NCBI RefSeq assembly: GCF_003194605.1
Contig: NZ_QHKY01000004.1
Coordinates: forward strand, 310,001 to 374,000
Reading direction: 5' to 3'
From: Nocardioides gilvus
GTDB taxonomy: Bacteria > Actinomycetota > Actinomycetes > Propionibacteriales > Nocardioidaceae
DNA length: 64,000 nucleotides
Position numbers and translations under genes: made by a program. Below are positions 57,002 through 64,000 of this stretch, piece by piece (the first letter of the stretch is position 1; each line of letters starts with the position of its first letter). A model generated the notes under the pieces. The model was not told where the DNA came from. It saw only the letters and a list, made by a program, of their open reading frames with translations, and did no database searches.

Positions 57002-58504
57002 ATGACAGCCTCGGTCCCTGAGTACTCCCCCGCACCCGACGCGCGTCCCGAGGGCAACCCGACGTACGCCGCCGACGGTGGCCCCACGTTGGCCCAGCAG
57101 ATCGGCGCGTTCGCCCACCACTGCGCGGTCCACGGCATCCCCGCCGAGGTCACGGCCTCTGTCGGCCAGCGCACGCTGGACATTCTCGGTCTCTGCGTCG
57201 CTGCCCACCGCCTCCCCACCAGCGCCGCAGCCATCGCGCACGTGCTGGACCAGGGCGGACACGCCCAGGCCACGATCGTCGGGGAGTCCACCCGGGTGAA
57301 CGCTGCCCAGGCGGCCTTCGCCAACGGTGTCCTGGCCCACTCGCTCGACTACGACGACACCCACCTCCCGTCGGTGCTGCACCCCAGCGCCTCGGTCGTC
57401 CCCGCAGCACTCGCCGCCGCGGAGCACGCCGGCGCTTCCGGTGAGCTGACCAGCCGTGCGATCGCGGTCGGCATCGAGGTCGCGGTCCGACTGGGCATGG
57501 CCGGCTACGACGCCGAGCTCGGCAACTCCGTCTTCTTCGAGCACGGCCAGCACGCCACCTCGATCACCGGCGCGATGGGCTCGTCGGTCGCGGCCGGGAT
57601 GATCTACGGCCTGGACGCCGACGGCATCGCTGACGTCCTCGGCCTGACCGCCTCGATGGCGGCCGGCGTGATCGAGGCCAACCGCACAGGCGGCACGGTC
57701 AAGCGCCTGCACTGCGGCGTCGCCGCCCAGGCCGGAGTCACCGCCGCCCAGTTGGTGCGGCGCGGATTCACCGGGCCGCCGACCGTGCTGGAAGGACGTT
57801 TCGGCTTCTTCCAGGGCTGGCTGCACGGGCAGTACTTCCCCACCGCGATCACCGACGGTCTGGGCACCGAGTGGTCAGTGCCGGGCATCTTCTTCAAGCC
57901 CTACCCGGCCAACCACTTCACCCACACCACCGTGGACGCCGGCCGGGCCTTCCGTGAGCGCGGGATCACTCCCGACCAGGTCGCCAGCGTCGTGGTCGGT
58001 GTCGCCGGTTCCACGGTGCGCACCATCGGTGAGCCGATCGAGGTCAAGCGCACCCCCGAGACCGGCTACCAGGCCCAGTTCTCCGGGCCGTACGCCTTCG
58101 CTGCCGGGCTGCTCGGCGGCGGCGGCCTCGGCACCGGGTTGGACGACTACTCCGATGCCCTGGCCCAGGACCCGGTGCGCCGGGACCTGATGGCCAAGGT
58201 CGACGTGGTCTCCGACGACAAGTGCAACGAGATCTTCCCGTTCCAGTTCCCGGCGGTGGTCACGTTGACCACCACCTCCGGCGAGGTCATCGTGGAGGAG
58301 GTGCTGGCCAACCGCGGTGGGCCGGCCCGTCCTCTCTCGGACGAGGAGCTGGCGACCAAGTTCCGCGACAACGTCGCCGGCCGTCTCTCCCCGGAGACCG
58401 CCACCACCGTGAGCACCGACGTGCTCGACCTGCGCAGCGCACCTGACCTGACGGCCGTCCTGAAGCCGTTGTCGACCTTCACCCCTCAAGGAGAGTTCCA
58501 GTGA
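57002..58504 (+). CDS. MmgE/PrpD family protein
   Basis: 500 residues. The N-terminal region has SLDYDDTHLPSVLHPSA, and the later HCGVAAQAGVTAAQL segment is typical. The family includes 2-methylcitrate dehydratase, cis-aconitate decarboxylase and iminodisuccinate epimerase. The methylcitrate-cycle partners PrpB and PrpC are not found nearby, so another dicarboxylic or cyclic substrate is likely. ATG 57002 immediately follows the cyclase stop; its end overlaps the next start (GTGA at 58501). Confidence 0.92.
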   Translation: MTASVPEYSPAPDARPEGNPTYAADGGPTLAQQIGAFAHHCAVHGIPAEVTASVGQRTLDILGLCVAAHRLPTSAAAIAHVLDQGGHAQATIVGESTRVNAAQAAFANGVLAHSLDYDDTHLPSVLHPSASVVPAALAAAEHAGASGELTSRAIAVGIEVAVRLGMAGYDAELGNSVFFEHGQHATSITGAMGSSVAAGMIYGLDADGIADVLGLTASMAAGVIEANRTGGTVKRLHCGVAAQAGVTAAQLVRRGFTGPPTVLEGRFGFFQGWLHGQYFPTAITDGLGTEWSVPGIFFKPYPANHFTHTTVDAGRAFRERGITPDQVASVVVGVAGSTVRTIGEPIEVKRTPETGYQAQFSGPYAFAAGLLGGGGLGTGLDDYSDALAQDPVRRDLMAKVDVVSDDKCNEIFPFQFPAVVTLTTTSGEVIVEEVLANRGGPARPLSDEELATKFRDNVAGRLSPETATTVSTDVLDLRSAPDLTAVLKPLSTFTPQGEFQ

Positions 58505-59967
58505 CCGAGTACGACGTCCTCCTCACCAACGTCAAGGCCGTCCTGCCCGGCCACGACGAGCCGCAGTCCGTCGACATCGCCGTCAAGGACGGCAAGTTCG
58601 CCCGGATCGAGGCCGGCATCCCTGCTGACTCCGCCGACACAGTCGTCGACGGCGGCGGCAAGGTGGCCTTCCCGGGCGTCGTCGACGCCCATCAGCACTG
58701 GGGGATCTACAACCCGCTGCCGATCGATGTCGCGAGCGAGTCGCGCGCTTCGGCGCAGGGTGGTGTGACCACCTCGCTGTCCTACATGCGCTCGGGCCAG
58801 TACTACCTGAACAAGTCGGGCGACTACGCCGACTTCTTCCCCGAGGTGCTGGCGCAGACCGACGGCAACGCCGCGATCGACTACACCTACCACCTGGCTC
58901 CGATGAGCAAGTCGCAGATCGCCGAGATCCCGGCCCTGGTCAAGGACCACGGCGTGACCTCGTTCAAGATCTTCATGTTCTACGGTTCCTACGGTCTGCA
59001 CGGTCGCAGCTCGGACCAGTCCTCCTTCCTGATGACCCCCGAGGGCGAGCGGTACGACTACGCGCACTTCGAGTTCGTCATGCGCGGCGTGCAGAAGGCC
59101 CGCGAGGAGAACCCGGAGATCGCCGACCAGATCTCGCTCTCCCTGCACTGCGAGACCGCCGAGATCATGGCGGCGTACACGAAGATGGTCGAGGAGGACG
59201 GCACCCTGACCGGCTTGCCCGCCTACTCCGCCTCCCGCCCGCCGCACTCGGAGGGCCTGGCGGTCACCATCGCCTCCTACCTGGCGCACGAGACCAACCT
59301 GCCGACCATCAACCTGCTGCACCTCACCTCGCGCAAGGCGATGGAGGCGGCACTGACGATGGCGGCCGCGTTCCCGCACATCGACTTCCGCCGCGAAGTC
59401 ACCGTCGGTCACCTGCTCGTCGACTGCGACACCGCGCACGGCGTCGGCGGCAAGGTGAACCCGCCGCTGCGTCCCCGCGAGGACGTCGAGGCCCTGTGGG
59501 ACTACCTGCTCGACGGCAAGATCGACTGGGTCGTCTCCGACCACGCGTGCTGCAAGGAGGAGCTGAAGTTCGGTGAGCCGAAGGACGACGTCTTCCTGGC
59601 CAAGTCCGGCTTCGGTGGTGCCGAGTACATGCTCGCCGGCATGGTCAGCGAGGGGCGCAAGCGTGGTCTGGCCTTCGGCCGGATCGCCGAGCTCACCGCG
59701 CAGAACCCCGCCGAGCGCTACGGCCTGGGCCGGACGAAGGGTTCGATCGCCGTGGGCAAGGACGCCGACATCGCGCTGGTCGACATCGACCACGACTGGA
59801 CGGTGCGCGCCGAGGAGTCCGTCTCCACCCAGGAGTACACCCCCTTCGAGGGCGCCGAGCTGACCGCCAAGGTCACCGACACCTTCCTGCGCGGCACCCA
59901 GATCGTCACCAACGGTGTCGTGACGGACGAGAAGCACGGCAAGTACCTGTCGCGTCCGACCGCCTGA
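58501..59967 (+). CDS. Hydantoinase/dihydropyrimidinase-family amidohydrolase
   Basis: 488 residues. Metal motif D-A-H-x-H (VVDAHQHWG) near residue 60, candidate carboxylated Lys in TSFKIFMFY, later His in LHCETAE and LLHLTS, and Asp in VSDHACC. Such enzymes hydrolyse cyclic amides: hydantoin, dihydropyrimidines, allantoin, or cyclic imides (imidase). In this operon with a cyclase and CoA-transferase, an imide such as a maleimide is a candidate. GTG 58501 overlaps the PrpD stop. Confidence 0.9.
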   Translation: MTEYDVLLTNVKAVLPGHDEPQSVDIAVKDGKFARIEAGIPADSADTVVDGGGKVAFPGVVDAHQHWGIYNPLPIDVASESRASAQGGVTTSLSYMRSGQYYLNKSGDYADFFPEVLAQTDGNAAIDYTYHLAPMSKSQIAEIPALVKDHGVTSFKIFMFYGSYGLHGRSSDQSSFLMTPEGERYDYAHFEFVMRGVQKAREENPEIADQISLSLHCETAEIMAAYTKMVEEDGTLTGLPAYSASRPPHSEGLAVTIASYLAHETNLPTINLLHLTSRKAMEAALTMAAAFPHIDFRREVTVGHLLVDCDTAHGVGGKVNPPLRPREDVEALWDYLLDGKIDWVVSDHACCKEELKFGEPKDDVFLAKSGFGGAEYMLAGMVSEGRKRGLAFGRIAELTAQNPAERYGLGRTKGSIAVGKDADIALVDIDHDWTVRAEESVSTQEYTPFEGAELTAKVTDTFLRGTQIVTNGVVTDEKHGKYLSRPTA

Positions 59968-59990
59968 CCCGCCCCGTCCCAGGAGTCCAC

Positions 59991-61007
59991 ATGCAGAGCA
60001 CCCGCACCGTCCAGGCTGTCGTCCTCGCCTCCGTCCCCGAGGGGGTCCCGGTCGCCACGGACTTCACCACCACCGAGCAGGCACTGCCCGAGGTGGGTCC
60101 CGGACAGGTGCGGGTGGCCGTACGTGACCTCTCGCTCGACCCCTACATCCGGTCCACGCTAGGCGGCAGCCACCTCGGTGACGCGCCGGTGAAGCCCGGG
60201 GGCGTGGTCGGTGGGCGAGCGGTCGGCGAGGTCGTCGAGAGCCGGTCCGACAGCCTGGCCGTGGGCGACCTGGTGGTGGCCGAGACCGGCTGGGTCAGTG
60301 AGGCCGTGGTGGAGGCGAGTGCTGCCACGAAGGTCGACCTCCCCAGCGGCGTCCCTGCCTCTGCGGCCCTCGGCGTGCTGGGCATGCCCGGACTGACTGC
60401 GTACGCCGCCCTGGAGCGCCACGTCATGCCGGCGGCCGGGGAGACCGTCGTGGTCTCCTCGGCCACCGGTGGCGTCGGGGCTCTCGCCGGACAGCTGCTG
60501 GCCGCCGCGGGCGCTCGCCCCGTCGCGATCGTCGGGAGCCGGGAGAAGGCGGCGCTCGCCACCCAGAAGCTTGGCTACGCCGCTGCCGTCGTGCGTGGCT
60601 CCGACACCTTCGCCGACGACCTGCGAGCTGCCTGCCCCGACAAGGTCAACGGTTACCTGCACATGGGCGACCAGGCCACCCTCGACGTCGTGATGGAGCA
60701 GCTGGCCGTCGGCGCCCGGGTCTCCCTCATCGGTGTCATGGACCAGAGCAACGGAGCTCCCGCCACCCGCGTGCGCGCCGGGGCCGTGATGGCCGCCCGG
60801 GCCACCCTGATGGGCATGGTCATCTACGACCACTTCGACCTCGCCGCCGAGCACGTCGCGAAGGTCGGCGCGCTGGTGGCGGCCGGCGAGATCGCGGCGT
60901 TCGAGGACCGCACCGTGGGCCTGGACCAGGCCGGCGCCGCCTTCGCCCGGATGATGTCGGGCGCCAACGTCGGCAAGGCCGTGGTGGAGGTTTCGCGCCG
61001 CGTGTGA
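59991..61007 (+). CDS. NADPH-dependent alkenal/enone reductase (MDR family, CurA/LTB4DH-like)
   Basis: 338 residues. The cofactor segment reads SATGGVGALAGQLLAAAG; the motif LGMPGLTAYAAL is typical for the leukotriene B4 dehydrogenase/CurA branch. It reduces an alpha,beta-unsaturated carbonyl with NADPH. No Zn-binding Cys is apparent, as usual in that branch. It is the last gene of the operon, 23 bases after the amidohydrolase. Confidence 0.9.
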   Translation: MQSTRTVQAVVLASVPEGVPVATDFTTTEQALPEVGPGQVRVAVRDLSLDPYIRSTLGGSHLGDAPVKPGGVVGGRAVGEVVESRSDSLAVGDLVVAETGWVSEAVVEASAATKVDLPSGVPASAALGVLGMPGLTAYAALERHVMPAAGETVVVSSATGGVGALAGQLLAAAGARPVAIVGSREKAALATQKLGYAAAVVRGSDTFADDLRAACPDKVNGYLHMGDQATLDVVMEQLAVGARVSLIGVMDQSNGAPATRVRAGAVMAARATLMGMVIYDHFDLAAEHVAKVGALVAAGEIAAFEDRTVGLDQAGAAFARMMSGANVGKAVVEVSRRV

Positions 61008-61086
61008 GCACCGATGGGCGACGCCTGCAAGACTTCGACCTGAAGACGTCGTCGTCCCGCAAGAGTTGGCAGGAGTTGGTGTTCTC

Positions 61087-62511
61087 GTGCATGCAGTGGT
61101 GGTGGGCAGTGGGCCCAACGGTCTGGCGGCCGCGATCAGGCTCGCCCAGGAAGGGCTCGAGGTCACGGTCGTCGAGGCGTCCGAGCACCCCGGTGGCGGG
61201 GCCCGTACGTCCGAGCTTACCCTCCCCGGCGTGCTGCACGACGACTGCTCGGCCTTCCATCCCACAGGGGTGCTCTCGCGCTTCCTGAACTCGCTCGACC
61301 TCGGCGCCCACGGGCTCGAGTGGTTGTGGCCCGAGGTCGACCTGGCCCATCCCCTCGACGACGGACGCGCGGGCGTGATCTCGCGTGACATGGCTCGGAC
61401 GGTCAGTTCGCTGGGCGACGACGGCGACTCCTGGGCGCGACTCTTCACGCCTCTGACACGGCACTTCGACAAGCTCCTGGACGAGATCTTCCAGCCGATC
61501 CTCCACATCCCGGATCACCCGTTCGCCCTGGCCCGTTTCGGGTTGGGCGCCGTCCTGCCCGCCACGATGATGACCCGCCGGTGGGACGACGAGCCCGCAC
61601 GCGCGCTCTTCATGGGGGTCGCCGCCCACGCCTTCGGGCGCCTCGACACGCCGCTCAGCTCGTCCGTCGGGCTGATGCTCGGGACAGCGGGCCACGTCGC
61701 CGGATGGCCGGTGGCCAAGGGAGGCTCCGGAGCGATCACGACCGCGATGGTCAGCGTGCTGGAGTCACTCGGCGGCCGGGTGGTCACCGGGACGACGGTG
61801 ACCAGCCTGGACCAGGTGCGCGAGCTCGTGGGTGAGCGTCCCGAGGTGATCATGCTCGACACCGCCCCCGACGCGGCCGTACGCATCGTCGGGGACGCGA
61901 TGCCCGCCCGGATCTCGCGCTCGCTGCGCCGTTTCACCTACGGCCCGGGCGTCTTCAAGGTCGACTACGCGATCGAGGGTGACGTCGACTGGCTCAACGA
62001 CGAGTGCCGTCGCGCCGGCACGCTGCACCTCGGGGGCACGGCGCCCGAGATCGCCGCCGCGGAGGCCGAGACCGTCCGCGGCAGGATGCCGGAGCGCCCG
62101 TACGTGCTCGTCGGTCAGCAGTACCTGGCGGACCCGAGCCGCTCAGCGGGATCCGTCAACCCGATCTGGGCCTACGCCCACGTCCCGCACGGGTGGACCG
62201 GGGACGCAGGCGAGGCCGTGACGGCGCAGATCGAGCGGTTCGCGCCCGGCTTCCGCGACCGGATCCTGGCGACCCACTCCCGCTCGGCGCCGGAGATGCA
62301 GACGTACAACGCCAACTACGTCGGTGGTGACGTGAGCGCCGGGGCGAACACCGCGAAGCAGATCGTGCTGCGGCCCCGCCTGACCACCGACCCGTACTCG
62401 TTGGGAGTCGACGGGGTCTACCTCTGCTCGTCCTCGACGCCGCCGGGCGGCGGGGTCCACGGCATGTGTGGCGTCAACGCTGCTGAGCGGGCGTTGTCGC
62501 AACTCGCCTGA
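61087..62511 (+). CDS. FAD-dependent phytoene desaturase/CrtI-type amine oxidase family protein
   Basis: 474 residues from GTG 61087, with AGGAG 11 bases upstream; an earlier TTG at 61066 is less likely. N-terminal GSGPNGLAAAIRLA, VVEASEHPGGGARTSE. The C terminus has the FAD closing motif VYLCSSSTPPGGGVHGM. CrtI-type enzymes desaturate or isomerise long conjugated chains; bacterial relatives also handle other substrates. It may form its own unit, 79 bases after the reductase. Its end overlaps the convergent monooxygenase by 38 bases. Confidence 0.88.
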   Translation: MHAVVVGSGPNGLAAAIRLAQEGLEVTVVEASEHPGGGARTSELTLPGVLHDDCSAFHPTGVLSRFLNSLDLGAHGLEWLWPEVDLAHPLDDGRAGVISRDMARTVSSLGDDGDSWARLFTPLTRHFDKLLDEIFQPILHIPDHPFALARFGLGAVLPATMMTRRWDDEPARALFMGVAAHAFGRLDTPLSSSVGLMLGTAGHVAGWPVAKGGSGAITTAMVSVLESLGGRVVTGTTVTSLDQVRELVGERPEVIMLDTAPDAAVRIVGDAMPARISRSLRRFTYGPGVFKVDYAIEGDVDWLNDECRRAGTLHLGGTAPEIAAAEAETVRGRMPERPYVLVGQQYLADPSRSAGSVNPIWAYAHVPHGWTGDAGEAVTAQIERFAPGFRDRILATHSRSAPEMQTYNANYVGGDVSAGANTAKQIVLRPRLTTDPYSLGVDGVYLCSSSTPPGGGVHGMCGVNAAERALSQLA

Positions 62512-63979
62512 GGGCGGGGCCGTCGAAGTGCAGGTGCTCGTCGACCAGCGCCCCGGTGCGCAGGGTGCGGCGGTCCGCGATGTAGTCCATCGACATCAGC
62601 CAGGGCGCCTCGGTGCCCTGGAGCGGCAACGTGTCGATCGCCCGCTGCACGTATCCGGCGGCGAAGTCGAGGAGCGGCCGGGTCTCCATGCCCTCCTCCG
62701 CGACCGGCACGACGACGTCGTACCCGTGGGCGTCCATGTGGCTCAGCAGGCGGCAGAAGTACTCGCAGAGCAACCCGACCTTAAGCGTCCATGAGTTGTT
62801 GGTGTAGCCGATGGCGAAGGCGAAGTTGGGCAGACCGCTCAACATCACCCCGCGGTAGGCCACGGCCCGGCGCTGGTCGAACGGCTCACCGTCGAGGCTC
62901 AGCTCAATGCCGCCGAAGGTCTGGATCCGCAACCCGGTGGCGGTGACGACGACGTCCGCCTCGAGGTGTTCACCACTCTCGAGCTGGATGCCGGTCTCGG
63001 TGAAGCTGGCGATGCGGTCAGTGACCACCTCGGCGTCGCCGCGACTGATGGCGGCGAAGAAGTCGCCGTCGGGGGCAAGGCAGAGACGCTGGTCCCACGG
63101 CTCGTACGGCGGGTTGAAGTGCACGTCGACCGGATAGCCGTCCGGCAGCAGGCGGCGGTTGACCGCACCGATCACCTTGCGACCCTGGTGCGGGAAGCGG
63201 CGCAGGAACCGCCAGAACATCCGGAACTTGTGCACGTTGAGTGTGCGGCTCATGGCATAACCGCGCTCGGGACCGAAGATCTTCTGCAACCGGTTGGCCA
63301 CGGCGTCCACGCTCGGCAGCGCCATCACGTACGTCGGGGTGCGCTGCAGCATCGTGACGTGCGCGGCCGTCTCGGTCAGCGACGGGATGAGTGTCACCGC
63401 GGTTGCCCCGCTGCCGATCACCACGACCCGCTTGCCGCGGGTGTCCAGGTCGTCGGGCCAGTGCTGCGGGTGCACGATCTCGCCGCGGAACCGCTCACGT
63501 CCCTCGAAGTGGGGGGTGTAGCCCTCGTCGTAGCGGTAGTAGCCGCCGGCGTTGAAGAGCCAGGTCGCGCTCAGGTGGTGCGTCTGTCCCGTCTCGGGGT
63601 GCACGACCTCCACCGTCCACCGCGCGTCCCGCGACGACCAGTCGGCACTCACGACCCGGTGGTGGAAACGGATCAGCGGGGCGAGGTCGTTCTCCTCAAC
63701 CGTCTCCTGGAGGTAGTTCAGGATCCGCGGCCCGGTGGCGATCGCCTCACGGTCACGCCACGGCTTGAACTCGTATCCGAAGGTCTGCAGGTCGGAGTCG
63801 GAGCGCACTCCCGGGTAGCGGAAGAGGTCCCAGGTGCCACCCACGGCACCGCGCGCCTCGAGGACGGCGATCGTCCGCGCGGGGTGCTCGGTGCGCAGGT
63901 AGCGTGCCGCAGCGATTCCGGAGAGCCCGGCCCCAAGGATGAGCACGTCCAGGTGTTCGGTGGGGGCTGCGTCCGGCAT
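62474..63979 (-). CDS. FAD monooxygenase, Baeyer-Villiger (EthA-like) type
   Basis: 501 residues. GAGLSG near residue 16, BVMO fingerprint F-x-G-x-x-x-H-x-x-x-W as FRGEIVHPQHWPD, and the NADPH Rossmann motif GSGATAV. Type I BVMOs oxidise a ketone to an ester with O2 and NADPH; EthA-like ones also act on sulfides. The first gene on the minus strand from the right edge; no later neighbour is visible. GAGG precedes ATG 63979. Substrate unknown. Confidence 0.9.
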   Translation of the reverse strand: MPDAAPTEHLDVLILGAGLSGIAAARYLRTEHPARTIAVLEARGAVGGTWDLFRYPGVRSDSDLQTFGYEFKPWRDREAIATGPRILNYLQETVEENDLAPLIRFHHRVVSADWSSRDARWTVEVVHPETGQTHHLSATWLFNAGGYYRYDEGYTPHFEGRERFRGEIVHPQHWPDDLDTRGKRVVVIGSGATAVTLIPSLTETAAHVTMLQRTPTYVMALPSVDAVANRLQKIFGPERGYAMSRTLNVHKFRMFWRFLRRFPHQGRKVIGAVNRRLLPDGYPVDVHFNPPYEPWDQRLCLAPDGDFFAAISRGDAEVVTDRIASFTETGIQLESGEHLEADVVVTATGLRIQTFGGIELSLDGEPFDQRRAVAYRGVMLSGLPNFAFAIGYTNNSWTLKVGLLCEYFCRLLSHMDAHGYDVVVPVAEEGMETRPLLDFAAGYVQRAIDTLPLQGTEAPWLMSMDYIADRRTLRTGALVDEHLHFDGPALRRVATTPAQQR

Positions 63980-64000
63980 CAGTTGACCTCTTCCGTCTCG

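Noticed and set aside
57002-58504. Methylcitrate cycle dehydratase (prpD)
   Set aside because: No prpB or prpC is nearby, and the neighbours are amide hydrolases and a CoA-transferase; only the family name is justified.

Overview
The window is GC-rich, densely packed DNA with many GTG starts, 4-base ATGA/GTGA gene couplings and few gaps. It looks like a chromosomal catabolic region of an actinobacterium, probably in or near the Nocardioidaceae; that placement is inferred from composition and gene content. I see no rRNA, tRNA, CRISPR array, insertion sequence or phage gene. Nearly every gene is a catabolic enzyme, a transporter or a regulator.

Left part (1-29 kb). A minus-strand operon (6077 to the left edge) encodes two proteins resembling red chlorophyll catabolite reductase (RCCR) and ferredoxin-dependent bilin reductases, an alpha/beta hydrolase, a Rieske oxygenase, a beta-rich protein, an SDR with the signature of plant chlorophyll b reductases (NYC1/NOL), and a membrane protein cut by the window edge. 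These correspond to the plant chlorophyll breakdown steps of ester hydrolysis, Rieske ring opening (PAO) and RCC reduction. This is the most unusual content of the window. Upstream lie two aldehyde dehydrogenases, an acyl-CoA-dehydrogenase-like flavoprotein with a flavin reductase fused to an HMG-CoA-lyase-like domain, a GntR regulator, a tandem nitrilase, an MFS carrier, a CoA-transferase/isochorismatase/cupin operon, an HMG-CoA-lyase homologue, a double cupin with a His-rich insert, and an operon with a NitT/TauT-type ABC importer. A short ATAYGAT element recurs at five promoters here.

Middle and right part (29-56 kb). Two similar IclR regulators sit among an acyl-CoA ligase, alpha/beta hydrolases whose nucleophile-elbow Ser is His (GxHTG), four two-module VOC proteins, two fumarate-reductase-like flavoproteins, an oligopeptide-type ABC transporter with two separately encoded binding proteins, and DUF3108-like proteins. 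An IclR-type box (GGAAYNNNGTTYCA) recurs upstream of most transcription units from 30.7 to 54.9 kb.

Right end (54.9-64 kb). A plus-strand operon encodes a CaiB CoA-transferase, a cyclase/formamidase-family metal hydrolase, an MmgE/PrpD protein, a hydantoinase/imidase-family amidohydrolase and a CurA-like reductase. It is followed by a phytoene-desaturase-like flavoprotein and a convergent Baeyer-Villiger-type monooxygenase.

Working model (inference): a tetrapyrrole, possibly chlorophyll-derived, is imported, de-esterified, ring-opened and reduced, then cut to small pyrrole or imide fragments. Imidase, nitrilases, CoA-transferases and lyase homologues would finish these. Two regulators, GntR on the left and IclR on the right, would divide the region into two regulons.
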